Positions 9,595-18,762 of a stretch of DNA of 64,000 nucleotides are shown here, piece after piece. The notes under the pieces were generated by a model. The model saw only the letters and a list, made by a program, of their open reading frames with translations, was not told the DNA's origin and made no database searches. The DNA is taken from positions 65,512 through 129,511 of the forward strand of contig JBKJIJ010000006.1 of NCBI GenBank assembly GCA_046598525.1. The letters run 5' to 3'. The translations under genes and the position numbers were made by a program. This stretch comes from Methylotenera_A sp046598525 (GTDB lineage Bacteria; Pseudomonadota; Gammaproteobacteria; Burkholderiales; Methylophilaceae). Every line of letters begins with the position of its first letter. Position 1 is the stretch's first letter.

Positions 9595-10004
9595 AATAAT
9601 GTCCCTTTCGAATAAGTACAAAAAGGGCGCAAGCAATCACATCAATGCCGAAGCTATTTAAAACAGCTGTTCAACACAAAACGCGTAAAGCATATATATC
9701 TATTTAATAAGAATGCTTTTTACCAGCGCACGGGCATAGCCGCTAACCAGTAAAAGATAGATTGTTTGTAAATTAAATTTACGAATCTATATGATAGTCG
9801 CTTCAACAAATCAATGAGCAACAAATGGGTCAGGGCAATGGATTAAAACTAAGAATTTCTAAACTTTTATTACCAACTTAGCTTTAAGTTGTGCGCATTA
9901 TAAGCATTTATATTACTTTGTCAAAGCTTTATTGCTTATATATAGTCAGATTGTCATCTTTTTTGTGGTAAAATCGCGCCCTTTCAAACCTACGGCAGTT
10001 AATA
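9595..10004. other. Intergenic region between the divergent helicase operon and bipA
   Basis: About 410 bases without a convincing gene. It must hold the promoters of both divergent units. Near bipA there is a TAAAAT hexamer at about 9969-9974 that could be a -10 element, but I see no good -35 match at the right spacing. The helicase side leaves room for a long 5' leader, as is common for cold-regulated DEAD-box genes, though no named RNA motif was recognised. Confidence 0.4.
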
Positions 10005-11819
10005 ATGAGCACTCCTCGCAATTTGCGCAACGTCGCAATTATCGCCCACGTTGACCATGGTAAAACCACCATGGTTGATAAACTTTTACAACAAGCTGGC
10101 ACGTTTGCTTCGCATCATGCCGTAGTAGAGCGCGTGATGGACAGCAACGATCTTGAAAAAGAACGTGGCATTACCATTTTGGCTAAAAATACCGCGCTAA
10201 TTTACGAAGGCACACACATTAATATTGTGGATACACCTGGCCATGCGGACTTTGGCGGTGAAGTAGAGCGCGTATTAGGTATGGTGGACGGCGTTGTATT
10301 GCTAGTGGATGCCGTTGAAGGCCCAATGCCGCAAACGCGTTTTGTGACTAAAAAAGCACTGGCACTTGGTTTAAAACCAATTGTGGTGATTAATAAAGTG
10401 GATCGCCCGGGTGCACGTACGGATTGGGTGATTAATCAAACCTTTGATTTGTTTGCCAATTTAGGCGCAACCGATGACCAGTTAGATTTTCCAATTGTTT
10501 ACGCATCAGCCATTAACGGTTATGCCATGTTGGATATGAAAACGACATCTGACAATATGCGTGCATTGTTTGAAACCATTATTAGCCATGTATCGCCACC
10601 AGCAGGTGACCCAGCGGCACCATTGCAAATGCAAATTTCAGCACTAGATTACTCTACTTATACTGGCCGTTTAGGCGTTGGCCGTGTAAGTAACGGCAAA
10701 ATCAAAACAGGTCAAGCTGTGACGATTATGAACGAAGACAAACAAATCGCTACCGGTAAAATTAACCAAGTGCTTGGTTTTAAAGGCCTAGAACGCGTGC
10801 CAGTAGAAGAAGCAGAAGCGGGCGATATTGTGATTATTTCTGGTTTAGATGATATTGGTATTGGTTTTACCATTTGTGACCGTGAAAATCCAAAAGGCTT
10901 GCCGCATTTAGGCGTAGATGAGCCAACATTGACCATGGACTTTATGGTGAACACATCACCATTAGCCGGTACAGAAGGTAAATTTGTTACCAGCCGCCAA
11001 ATCCGTGATCGTTTAACTAAAGAATTATTGGTAAACGTAGCCTTGCGTGTAGATGAAACAGAAGATGCCGATATTTTCCGCGTATCTGGCCGTGGCGAGT
11101 TGCATTTAACCATTTTGTTGGAAACAATGCGCCGTGAAGGCTTTGAAATGGCTGTTGGTAAACCAAAAGTTGTTTTCCGTGAAGTAAATGGCGAAAAATG
11201 TGAGCCGTATGAAATTCTAACGGTCGATTTAGAAGATGAGCATCAAGGTGCTGCGATGGAAGAATTAGGTCGTCGCCGTGGTGAAATGCAAAATATGGAA
11301 TCAGACGGCAATGGCCGCACACGTTTAGAATATAAAATTCCAGCACGTGGCTTAATTGGTTTTCAAGGTGAATTTTTAACCATGACGCGCGGTACAGGCT
11401 TAATGGCACATATTTTTGATGAATATGCACCCGTAAAACCAGACATGCCAGGCCGTCGTAATGGCGTGCTAATTTCTGCTGAACATGGTGAAGCCGTTGC
11501 TTACGCGCTGTGGAAGTTGCAAGATCGCGGCAAAATGTTCGCGGTTCCAGGTGACAAATTGTACGAAGGCATGGTAATTGGTATTCATAGTCGCGATAAC
11601 GATTTGATTGTGAACCCAATTAAAGGTAAACAATTAACCAACGTGCGTTCATCAGGCACCGATGAAGCCGTGCGCTTGATTACGCCAATTTCATTAACAT
11701 TAGAGTCAGCCGTTGAGTTTATTGATGATGATGAATTGGTTGAAATTACCCCAAAAACCATTCGTATCCGTAAACGTTACTTGCTAGAGCATGAGCGTAA
11801 ACGTTCGATGAAAGACTAG
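10005..11819 (+). CDS. bipA: Ribosome-associated GTPase BipA/TypA
   Basis: A 604-residue translational GTPase of the EF-G-like family, involved in 50S assembly and stress or low-temperature growth. The G1 motif AHVDHGKTT is at residues 14-22, and G2/G3 follow in ERGITILAKN and DTPGHADFGGEVERVLGMVD. The distinctive BipA C-terminal domain is present, with RGLIGFQGEFLTMTRGTG and GRRNGVLIS. Length matches the family (about 600-610). The gene stands alone between a divergent helicase operon and a strong terminator that follows its stop codon. Confidence 0.96.
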   Translation: MSTPRNLRNVAIIAHVDHGKTTMVDKLLQQAGTFASHHAVVERVMDSNDLEKERGITILAKNTALIYEGTHINIVDTPGHADFGGEVERVLGMVDGVVLLVDAVEGPMPQTRFVTKKALALGLKPIVVINKVDRPGARTDWVINQTFDLFANLGATDDQLDFPIVYASAINGYAMLDMKTTSDNMRALFETIISHVSPPAGDPAAPLQMQISALDYSTYTGRLGVGRVSNGKIKTGQAVTIMNEDKQIATGKINQVLGFKGLERVPVEEAEAGDIVIISGLDDIGIGFTICDRENPKGLPHLGVDEPTLTMDFMVNTSPLAGTEGKFVTSRQIRDRLTKELLVNVALRVDETEDADIFRVSGRGELHLTILLETMRREGFEMAVGKPKVVFREVNGEKCEPYEILTVDLEDEHQGAAMEELGRRRGEMQNMESDGNGRTRLEYKIPARGLIGFQGEFLTMTRGTGLMAHIFDEYAPVKPDMPGRRNGVLISAEHGEAVAYALWKLQDRGKMFAVPGDKLYEGMVIGIHSRDNDLIVNPIKGKQLTNVRSSGTDEAVRLITPISLTLESAVEFIDDDELVEITPKTIRIRKRYLLEHERKRSMKD

Positions 11820-11832
11820 TAGTATTAGTAAT

Positions 11833-11860
11833 AAAAAAGCCAGCGTAAGCTGGCTTTTTT
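11833..11860 (+). terminator. Rho-independent terminator after bipA
   Basis: A GCCAGC/GCTGGC stem with a short loop is flanked by six A on the left and six T on the right. The symmetry would let it also stop the convergent ybiT-like transcript. Confidence 0.85.
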
Positions 11861-11921
11861 ATTGAATTCAATTAATTGATAATCTAATTTATTGAAATTG
11901 AGTTGCTTGAGAATCGATTAA

Positions 11922-13514
11922 CTAAACACCCTGACTAGCCAAGTAATCCTCATAATTACCCGTAAAGTCCACAATACCATCGGCTTTAATTTCTAAAATT
12001 CGTGTGGCGATTGAGCTGACAAATTCGCGGTCATGGCTGACAAAGAAAAGAGTACCTTTGTATTTATCTAGCGCGGTATTTAGCGCTTCAATCGATTCCA
12101 TATCCATATGGTTGGTTGGTTCATCCATCAATAGTACATTGGTTTTGGCTAGCATTAATTTGCCATAAAGCATGCGGCCTTTTTCGCCGCCTGATAGCAC
12201 TTTGACGGATTTTTTGGTATCTTCACCGCCGAATAATAAGCGACCCAACATGCTACGCACGGCTTGGTCGTCATCACCAGCTTGTCTTTGCAATGTCATC
12301 CACTCAAACAAGTCTTCGCCTTGTTCAAATTCGTATTCGTGATCTTGCGCAAAGTAGCCAATGGTGGCCTTGTCCGTCCATTTCACTTCGCCATGTTTTG
12401 GTTGTAAATCGCGCGCTAGGCAGCGTAAAAACGTGGTTTTACCAATGCCGTTTTCACCAATAATCGCTACTTTTTCGCCTGCTTCAAATATCAACTCCAC
12501 GTCATTAAATAAAATTTTATCAAAGCCGTGACTGAGTTTTTTAAGCTCTACCGCGTTGCGGTGCAGTTTTTCGCGCTCATCGTATTCAAAACGAATAAAG
12601 GGATATTGACGGCTTGAAGGTTTAAATACTTCAATTTTAATTTTATCAATTTGTTTAGCACGGCTAGTTGCTTGCTTGGCTTTTGACGCATTAGCAGAGA
12701 AGCGGCGTACAAAGTCTTGCAAATCGGCCACTTGCTGCTTGGCTTTGGCATTGTCTTTGGCTTGCTGGTTACGCGCGGCAATACTGGCTTCCATGTAGTC
12801 ATCATAGTTGCCAGTGTAAATGGTCAACTTGCCATAATCCATATCGCAAGTATGCGTACAAACCTGGTTTAAAAAGTGGCGGTCATGCGAGATAATCACC
12901 ATGGTGCAATCGCGATTATTCAGCACGTCTTCTAGCCAGCGAATGGTATTAATATCCAAGTTGTTGGTCGGCTCATCTAGCAACAATACGTCAGGGTTGG
13001 CGAACAAGGCTTGCACCAGCAATACACGCAGCTTCCAACCGGGCGCTACGGCGCTCATTGGGCCTGTGTGTTGCTCAATAGGAATACCCACGCCTAATAG
13101 CAATTCACCCGCGCGTGCTTCAGCAGTATAGCCATCAAATTCGGCAAACTCGCCTTCTAGCTCCGCAGCGCGCATATAGTCGTCTTCTGTGGCTTCTAGG
13201 TTGGCGTAAATCGCGTCGCGTTCCTGCATCGCTTTCCACATTTGCTCATGGCCCATCATCACCACATCTAACACACGCTGGTCTTCATAGGCAAACTGGT
13301 CTTGGCGCAAAAACGCCATGCGCTCATGGTTATCTAATGCAATATTGCCAGCGGATGGCTCTAAAATGCCCGCCAATATTTTCATATAGGTGGATTTTCC
13401 GCAGCCGTTGGCGCCGATTAAACCATAGCGATTGTTATCGCCAAATTTGACAGAAACGTTTTCAAACAATGGCTTGGCGCCAAATTGCATGGTGATATTG
13501 TTGCTAATTAACAT
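11922..13514 (-). CDS. ybiT: ABC-F family ATPase, YbiT type
   Basis: A 530-residue soluble protein with two ABC ATPase domains in tandem and no membrane segments, as in ABC-F translation factors. The first Walker A is GANGCGKST (residues 34-42), the second GENGIGKTT in the C-terminal half. The opening NNITMQFGAKPLFENVSVKF, the LDEPTNNLDI box, the linker with ANASKAKQATSRAKQIDKIK, and the second signature LSGGEKGRM match E. coli YbiT along the whole length, which is also 530 residues. ABC-F proteins bind the ribosomal E site and relieve stalled translation; the particular role of YbiT is not settled. A CACAGAG-type inverted repeat lies just upstream. Confidence 0.9.
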   Translation of the reverse strand: MLISNNITMQFGAKPLFENVSVKFGDNNRYGLIGANGCGKSTYMKILAGILEPSAGNIALDNHERMAFLRQDQFAYEDQRVLDVVMMGHEQMWKAMQERDAIYANLEATEDDYMRAAELEGEFAEFDGYTAEARAGELLLGVGIPIEQHTGPMSAVAPGWKLRVLLVQALFANPDVLLLDEPTNNLDINTIRWLEDVLNNRDCTMVIISHDRHFLNQVCTHTCDMDYGKLTIYTGNYDDYMEASIAARNQQAKDNAKAKQQVADLQDFVRRFSANASKAKQATSRAKQIDKIKIEVFKPSSRQYPFIRFEYDEREKLHRNAVELKKLSHGFDKILFNDVELIFEAGEKVAIIGENGIGKTTFLRCLARDLQPKHGEVKWTDKATIGYFAQDHEYEFEQGEDLFEWMTLQRQAGDDDQAVRSMLGRLLFGGEDTKKSVKVLSGGEKGRMLYGKLMLAKTNVLLMDEPTNHMDMESIEALNTALDKYKGTLFFVSHDREFVSSIATRILEIKADGIVDFTGNYEDYLASQGV

Positions 13515-13540
13515 GTGTTGCCTTAAATAAAATCAAAACT

Positions 13541-13642
13541 AGCCACAGAGAAAACAGAGAAAAGCTTAAAAACGAAAAACTTAAATACTGAGAAATCAAC
13601 TGTTTTTGACTTTCTCTGTGCACTCTGTGTCCTCTATGGCTA
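13541..13642. repeat. CACAGAG-type dispersed inverted repeat, copy 1
   Basis: Left arm AGCCACAGAGAAAACAGAG and right arm CTCTGTGCACTCTGTG, ending near TATGGCT, are inverted around an AT-rich centre. The same arms recur in the guaA-guaB gap at 16981-17053. It sits between two co-directional minus-strand genes, nitroreductase and ybiT. Confidence 0.7.
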
Positions 13643-13663
13643 AACTAAAACATAAATTATCGC

Positions 13664-14266
13664 TTAAAATTTGTTGTAGATAACGACTTCGCTCATATCC
13701 AATTGCCCAGCGCGCGGCATTGCTGGCTTAATCGCCTTGCCTACTGTAATAAACATGGCTGGCGTGTGGTCTGCAGGCAAGTTTAATAAATGACCAACCG
13801 CATCAAAATCGAAGCCATCCATAGGGCAGGTGTCGTAACCCATCTCTTTTGCGGCTAGCATAATGGTTTGCGCGGCAATGCCACAACTACGCATGGCTTC
13901 ATCGCGTTGCGCGCGCTCATTATTTTCGTAATAATGACCAATCGCCGGCACTAAATAATCTTGCACCGGTTGCGGCGCATTGGCCCAATAACGGCTTGGC
14001 TGCTTAGCCCACGCTTGTAGATCAGCGGTCAACACAATTAATAATGACGCTTCTTCTACTTGCGCTTGATTCCAGCTTACAGCGCGAATTTGCTGACGCA
14101 AAACGGGATCAGTCACTACTACAAAGCGCCAATGCTGAATATTAAAAGCCGTAGGCGACAGCATGGCAAGTGACAATAGTGACTCAATTTCTGCTTGAGT
14201 CATTTTATGGTTGATGTCGTAATGTTTAATAGAACGACGGGTTTGTATAGCTTCAATAACGTTCAA
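13664..14266 (-). CDS. Nitroreductase family protein
   Basis: A 200-residue FMN-dependent oxidoreductase of the nitroreductase fold. Visible family features are the N-terminal RRSIKHYD motif that binds FMN phosphate, PTAFNIQHWRFVVV for flavin and dimer contacts, and the later AAKEMGYDTCPMDGFD loop. Such enzymes reduce nitro-compounds, quinones or flavins with NAD(P)H; the physiological substrate cannot be told. It follows the Gre-factor gene by about 18 bases on the same strand, so the two are probably cotranscribed. Confidence 0.85.
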   Translation of the reverse strand: MNVIEAIQTRRSIKHYDINHKMTQAEIESLLSLAMLSPTAFNIQHWRFVVVTDPVLRQQIRAVSWNQAQVEEASLLIVLTADLQAWAKQPSRYWANAPQPVQDYLVPAIGHYYENNERAQRDEAMRSCGIAAQTIMLAAKEMGYDTCPMDGFDFDAVGHLLNLPADHTPAMFITVGKAIKPAMPRAGQLDMSEVVIYNKF

Positions 14267-14284
14267 AATGCTTAATCCTAAAGT

Positions 14285-14785
14285 TTAGTTGGCAAAATGT
14301 ATTGCCGTAATCGTTAATAGTTGATTGCCAGCAGGGCGCAACCAAGTTACTGTTTCATCTAATTTATGCCCAATCAGTGCGCGGCTAAGCGGCGATGTGT
14401 AGCTGATTTTATTGGCTTTAATATCAGCCTCATCTTCACCCACAATTGCATAACTGTGGCTATTGCCGTCTTCATCTTCAACCGTCACATTGGCGCCAAA
14501 CACCACGCTTTGGCTATTCACATCTGGCTGCGTTATTAATGCACTTTCTAATCGCGATGCCACATAACGTAAATCGCGATTCACCATGGCTAATTGCTGT
14601 ATGGCGGCTTGCTCATCTTTTTTGGCGCTTAAAATTTGCCTTTTTTGCTCTAGTTCAGCCGCTTGTTTTTCTAATTGATGATAACCATTTATTGTGACGT
14701 AATTGGCATGCTGACTGATGGGCCGTTCAGGAATATCCGTACCAGCGTGCTCTAAATCATCTTCTTTAACAAATCCGCGGCTCAT
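14285..14785 (-). CDS. GreA/GreB-family transcription elongation factor
   Basis: A 166-residue Gre-type protein. It starts MSRGFVKEDDLEH, then has an N-terminal coiled coil (about residues 32-82) with acidic D57-E58 near its tip, and a C-terminal FKBP-like domain (about 88-165) ending TWLRPAGNQLLTITAI. Gre factors enter the RNA polymerase secondary channel and stimulate cleavage of backtracked transcripts, which needs acidic residues at the coil tip. The extended N-terminus differs from E. coli GreA and GreB, so this is a Gre homologue of the proteobacterial GreA/GreB-like subgroup and its exact activity is unproved. It lies between the lipoprotein and nitroreductase genes. Confidence 0.82.
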   Translation of the reverse strand: MSRGFVKEDDLEHAGTDIPERPISQHANYVTINGYHQLEKQAAELEQKRQILSAKKDEQAAIQQLAMVNRDLRYVASRLESALITQPDVNSQSVVFGANVTVEDEDGNSHSYAIVGEDEADIKANKISYTSPLSRALIGHKLDETVTWLRPAGNQLLTITAIHFAN

Positions 14786-14793
14786 AAAAGTTT

Positions 14794-14824
14794 AAGCCAA
14801 GCTTAATACGGCTAAGCTTGGCTT
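14794..14824. other. Inverted repeat between lipoprotein and Gre genes
   Basis: AAGCCAAGCTT and AAGCTTGGCTT form an 11-bp stem with a 9-base loop. On the minus strand it follows the lipoprotein gene but has no clear T tract, so it may be an attenuator, an mRNA stabiliser or a weak terminator. Confidence 0.5.
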
Positions 14825-14840
14825 GCAGGCTAGAATAGGT

Positions 14841-15290
14841 TTAAATCGGCGTATCAATAAACTCAATTGCAACATCATTTAAAGCCGCCAAATCGCTTAA
14901 CTTTTGTTTGGTTTCTTTTGCGCCCACCACTATTAACTTTGCGCCGCTTATTTTTTCTTTATTATTAGTCAGCGCTTTGGCTAATGTTGTGCCGGTTAAC
15001 GATTCATCTTCGCCAGCCACAATTACAGTAGTGGTTTTTAGGGCAAGGGCGCTAGTAATCGCCACCACTTTGCCATTATTTACACCTTTTTCAACGGCAC
15101 AATTGGCTAAACGCGGTGCCACAAAACCAGTTGGTGCATCAATAAAAACTAAGGTATTTTTTTCGGCTGGGTGATTGGCATTAACCGCTTCAAAAATCTT
15201 TTGTGGCGATTGCTTGTAAGCGTGTTTATCGGTGACACAAGCGCTTAAGCCAAATGCCAGTAAAGCCAACATAAAAATGCTTAATTTCAT
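14841..15290 (-). CDS. Putative small lipoprotein of unknown function
   Basis: A 149-residue protein with a short N-terminal hydrophobic segment and the lipobox LSAC (Cys18), so it should be exported and lipid-anchored. The rest is an alternating alpha/beta pattern (NTLVFIDAPTGFVAP, VVAITSALAL, TTVIVAGEDES, AKLIVVGAKE) of the kind seen in Rossmann-like folds. I do not recognise the family. It lies upstream of the Gre factor and downstream of guaA, all on the minus strand, with moderate gaps on both sides. Confidence 0.7.
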   Translation of the reverse strand: MKLSIFMLALLAFGLSACVTDKHAYKQSPQKIFEAVNANHPAEKNTLVFIDAPTGFVAPRLANCAVEKGVNNGKVVAITSALALKTTTVIVAGEDESLTGTTLAKALTNNKEKISGAKLIVVGAKETKQKLSDLAALNDVAIEFIDTPI

Positions 15291-15368
15291 CGTTTATCCC
15301 CTTTGCCCACAAGGCAGAATCATAACATAATGAAAAACGTAAGCTATTGATAAAAATAAAAAAATAGC

Positions 15369-16976
15369 TTATTCCCACTCAATAGTGGCAGGTGGTTTTC
15401 CCGAAATATCGTACACCACACGGTTAATACCGCGCACTTCGTTGATGATTCGATTAGACACTTTACCTAGCAAGGCATAGGGTAATTCTGCCCAATGCGC
15501 AGTCATAAAATCGCTGGTTACAACGGCACGTAAGGCAACAACGTAATCGTATGTGCGGCCATCACCCATTACGCCAACCGATTTCACCGGTAAAAATACC
15601 GCAAACGCTTGGCTGGTTAGTGCATACCAAGATTTGCCGGTTTTTTCATCAATGGTATTGCGTAATTCTTCAATAAAAATGGCATCGGCGCGGCGTAATA
15701 AATCGGCGAATTCGGTTTTTACTTCACCCAAAATACGCACGCCTAAACCTGGCCCAGGGAAAGGGTGGCGATAGACCATATCGTGCGGCAAGCCAAGTGC
15801 CACGCCCAATTCTCGCACTTCATCTTTAAATAAATCGCGCAAGGGCTCTAATAATTTTAAGCCTAATTTTTCTGGCAAGCCACCTACATTGTGATGGCTT
15901 TTAATGGTTACCGCTTTTTTAGATTTAGCCCCACCAGATTCAATTACATCTGGGTAAATCGTGCCTTGTGCAAGAAAAGTAGCGCCTTTATGGCCGCCAG
16001 TGCCAGCTTTTAATTTAGCGGCTTCGGCTTTAAAAACTTCAACAAATTCGCGGCCAATAATTTTGCGTTTAGCTTCTGGCTCGCTAACGCCATTTAAATG
16101 ACCCATAAACTGTGCAGTGGCATCTACGCGAATCACATTGACGTGCAAACGGCCAGCAAACATGTCCATCACCATATCGCCTTCATTTAAGCGCAACAAG
16201 CCGTGGTCTACAAACACACAGGTGAGTTGGTCGCCAATGGCGCGGTGGATTAATGCCGCTGCAACGCTTGAATCAACGCCGCCAGATAAGCCTAAAATCA
16301 CTTCTTCATCACCCACTAGCGCTTTAATTTTGGCAACCGCTTCAGTAATATAGTCGCCCATAATCCAATCAGGCTTGGCTTGACAAATTTCTAATACAAA
16401 GCGTTCCAGCATGGCTTGGCCAAGTTTGGTATGCGTCACTTCAGGGTGAAATTGCACCCCATAAAATTTGCGAACTTCATCGGCAAAGGCGGCGATTGGC
16501 GTTGTTTCGTTGCTGGCGATGACTTTAAAGTTGGGCGGTAATTCGGTTACTTTATCGCCATGGCTCATCCACACATCAATCAAGCCGTGGCCTTCAGCGT
16601 TGGCTCTATCTTGAATATCTTTAAATAAAGCAGAGTGACCGCGCGCGCGAATTTCAGCATAACCAAATTCACGTTTAGTGCCGGCCTCTACTTTGCCGCC
16701 CAATTGCTGCGCCATGGTTTGCATGCCGTAACAAATGCCCAACACAGGCACGCCAAGCTCAAAAACCGCTTGCGGCGCAGAATCTGTTTCATCTTCATAC
16801 ACGCTGGCGTGACTGCCAGAAAGAATAATGCCATCGGCATTAAAGTTGCGTACAAAATCGTCCGTTACATCGCAAGGATGAATTTCGCAATACACATGCG
16901 CCTCACGCACGCGGCGCGCGATTAGTTGGGTGACTTGAGAGCCGAAGTCGAGAATAAGGATTTTTGAGTGATTCAT
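15369..16976 (-). CDS. guaA: GMP synthase (glutamine-hydrolysing)
   Basis: A 535-residue enzyme that converts XMP, glutamine and ATP into GMP. The N-terminal class I glutamine amidotransferase domain has the nucleophile cysteine in VLGICYGMQ and the catalytic HPE in FHPEV. The ATP-pyrophosphatase domain follows with the PP-loop LSGGVDSS, and the C-terminal dimer domain ends TIEWE, typical for GuaA. Length is slightly above E. coli GuaA (525). It is downstream of guaB on the same strand, separated by a 111-base gap that contains a dispersed inverted repeat. Confidence 0.97.
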   Translation of the reverse strand: MNHSKILILDFGSQVTQLIARRVREAHVYCEIHPCDVTDDFVRNFNADGIILSGSHASVYEDETDSAPQAVFELGVPVLGICYGMQTMAQQLGGKVEAGTKREFGYAEIRARGHSALFKDIQDRANAEGHGLIDVWMSHGDKVTELPPNFKVIASNETTPIAAFADEVRKFYGVQFHPEVTHTKLGQAMLERFVLEICQAKPDWIMGDYITEAVAKIKALVGDEEVILGLSGGVDSSVAAALIHRAIGDQLTCVFVDHGLLRLNEGDMVMDMFAGRLHVNVIRVDATAQFMGHLNGVSEPEAKRKIIGREFVEVFKAEAAKLKAGTGGHKGATFLAQGTIYPDVIESGGAKSKKAVTIKSHHNVGGLPEKLGLKLLEPLRDLFKDEVRELGVALGLPHDMVYRHPFPGPGLGVRILGEVKTEFADLLRRADAIFIEELRNTIDEKTGKSWYALTSQAFAVFLPVKSVGVMGDGRTYDYVVALRAVVTSDFMTAHWAELPYALLGKVSNRIINEVRGINRVVYDISGKPPATIEWE

Positions 16977-16980
16977 TTTT

Positions 16981-17053
16981 AGCCACAGAGTCCACAGAGA
17001 ACACAGAGTCAGAGGGGTTGATTTTCTCTGTGTGCTCTGTGCTCTCTGTGGCT
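16981..17053. repeat. CACAGAG-type dispersed inverted repeat, copy 2
   Basis: AGCCACAGAGTCCACAGAG on the left and CTCTGTGCTCTCTGTGGCT on the right form a long palindrome in the guaB-guaA gap. It matches the copy at 13541-13642 in both arms but not in the centre. Confidence 0.75.
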
Positions 17054-17087
17054 AGAATTGAGTTTTGGAAAATTAGCCGATACGATG

Positions 17088-18548
17088 TTAATCGATTCTG
17101 TAATTAGGCGCTTCTTTGGTAATTTGCACATCATGCACATGACTTTCACGCATGCCCGCACCGGTGATTTGTACAAATTCCGCTTTTTCGCGCATTTGCG
17201 TAATATCGGCCGCGCCAACATAGCCCATTGATGCGCGTAAGCCGCCCATTAATTGGTGAATTACCGCTAGCACGCTGCCTTTGTAAGGCACGCGGCCCTC
17301 AATGCCTTCAGGTACTAATTTATCCGCATTGCCATTATTGTCTTGAAAGTAGCGGTCGCTAGAACCTTTTTGCATCGCGCCAATACTGCCCATGCCGCGG
17401 TATGATTTATAGGAACGACCTTGAAACAACTCAACTTCGCCCGGCGCTTCTTCAGTGCCCGCAAACATGCCGCCTAACATCACGCTGTAAGCACCCGCTG
17501 CAATGGCTTTAGAAATATCGCCAGAGAAACGAATGCCGCCATCGGCAATAAAAGGTACGCCAGAGCCGCGCAAAGCTAACTCTACATTGCTAATGGCCGA
17601 AATTTGCGGTACACCAACGCCAGCAACAATACGCGTTGTGCAAATTGAGCCTGGGCCAATGCCTACTTTTACGCCATCAGCACCTGCATCCACTAGCGCT
17701 TTAGCCGCATCTGCCGTGGCGATATTGCCGCCAATTACTTCAATATTAGGATAATTTTTCTTCACCCATCTAACGCGATCTAACACGCCTTGTGAGTGGC
17801 CATGTGCCGTATCGACCACAATCACATCCACACCAGCGGCAGCTAATGCGGCTACGCGCTCTTCGGTTTCGGCACCCACACCAACGGCGGCGCCAACACG
17901 CAAGCGGCCTTTGCTGTCTTTACAGGCAAATGGATGGTCGTGCGATTTTTGAATGTCTTTAACGGTAATTAAACCTTTAAGAGTATCTACTTCATCAATC
18001 ACCAACACGCGCTCTAGGCGATGTTGATGCAGCAAACGAATCACTTCATCTTTGCTAGCCCCTTCGCGCACGGTAATTAAACGTGCACGCGGCGTCATAA
18101 TATTGCTGATGGCTTGGTCTAAATTGGTTTCAAAACGCAAATCACGATTGGTCACAATACCAACGATTTTTGTGCCATCTACCACTGGTAAACCAGAAAT
18201 TTTATGTTTAAGCGTTAAGGCTAAAACATCACGCACCGTCATGTGTGGTTGAATTGTCACTGGGTCGTTCACCACGCCAGACTCAAAGCGTTTAACGCGT
18301 GAAACATGGGCGGCTTGTTCAGCGGCTGTCATGTTTTTGTGAATAATACCCAAACCGCCTTCTTGCGCCAAAGCAATCGCCAGTGGCGCTTCAGTAACTG
18401 TATCCATCGCGGCAGAAACCAGCGGGATATTAAGCTTGATATTGCGGGTAAGTTGCGTACTCAGATTAACTTCGCGTGGCATAACCACTGAGTGCGCGGG
18501 AACGAGTAAAACATCATCAAAAGTAAGAGCTTGTTGCAGCAAACGCAT
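17088..18548 (-). CDS. guaB: Inosine-5'-monophosphate dehydrogenase
   Basis: A 486-residue IMP dehydrogenase, the NAD-dependent step to XMP before GuaA. The catalytic barrel is interrupted by two CBS domains (about residues 93-205, with GLPVVDG and RLERVLVID). The active-site loop GIGPGSICTTR carries the catalytic cysteine, and the flap SDRYFQ plus EGRVPYKG follow. Length fits the bacterial family. An AAGGA ribosome-binding site precedes the ATG and a TATAAT -10 element lies upstream on the same strand. guaB and guaA form a likely operon. Confidence 0.97.
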   Translation of the reverse strand: MRLLQQALTFDDVLLVPAHSVVMPREVNLSTQLTRNIKLNIPLVSAAMDTVTEAPLAIALAQEGGLGIIHKNMTAAEQAAHVSRVKRFESGVVNDPVTIQPHMTVRDVLALTLKHKISGLPVVDGTKIVGIVTNRDLRFETNLDQAISNIMTPRARLITVREGASKDEVIRLLHQHRLERVLVIDEVDTLKGLITVKDIQKSHDHPFACKDSKGRLRVGAAVGVGAETEERVAALAAAGVDVIVVDTAHGHSQGVLDRVRWVKKNYPNIEVIGGNIATADAAKALVDAGADGVKVGIGPGSICTTRIVAGVGVPQISAISNVELALRGSGVPFIADGGIRFSGDISKAIAAGAYSVMLGGMFAGTEEAPGEVELFQGRSYKSYRGMGSIGAMQKGSSDRYFQDNNGNADKLVPEGIEGRVPYKGSVLAVIHQLMGGLRASMGYVGAADITQMREKAEFVQITGAGMRESHVHDVQITKEAPNYRID

Positions 18549-18573
18549 GAGTATTCCTTATTTGCAAAACGAG

Positions 18574-18579
18574 ATTATA
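18574..18579 (-). promoter_or_regulatory. Candidate -10 element of guaB
   Basis: A perfect TATAAT on the minus strand, 26 bases upstream of the guaB ATG. The -35 region is weak (TTTTAA at 17-bp spacing), so control by an activator or by growth rate is possible. Confidence 0.5.
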
Positions 18580-18620
18580 CCGATTTGCAACAGTTATTAA
18601 AAGTTGAACTATCAAAAGCA

Positions 18621-18668
18621 TTAAATTCACTGGTAAATATGTTAAATTCATTGGCAAATGTGTTAAAA
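18621..18668. repeat. 21-bp tandem repeat between guaB and the DUF4124 gene
   Basis: Two adjacent 21-base units begin TTAAATTCAcTGG and TTAAATTCAtTGG (18621-18641 and 18642-18662), and a third partial unit starts TTAAAA. The spacing equals two helical turns. Confidence 0.6.
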
Positions 18669-18762
18669 AACATCAATTCATCGCCATTATTGGCATAATT
18701 ATGTAAACTCATTTGCCTGAGTTACGTTTTTTGATCTATGTGATAGTCATTAAGGGATTCAA

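Noticed and set aside
11017..11619. A 200-codon open frame on the minus strand inside bipA
   Set aside because: It lies opposite a fully conserved GTPase gene, has no family resemblance and reflects codon bias.
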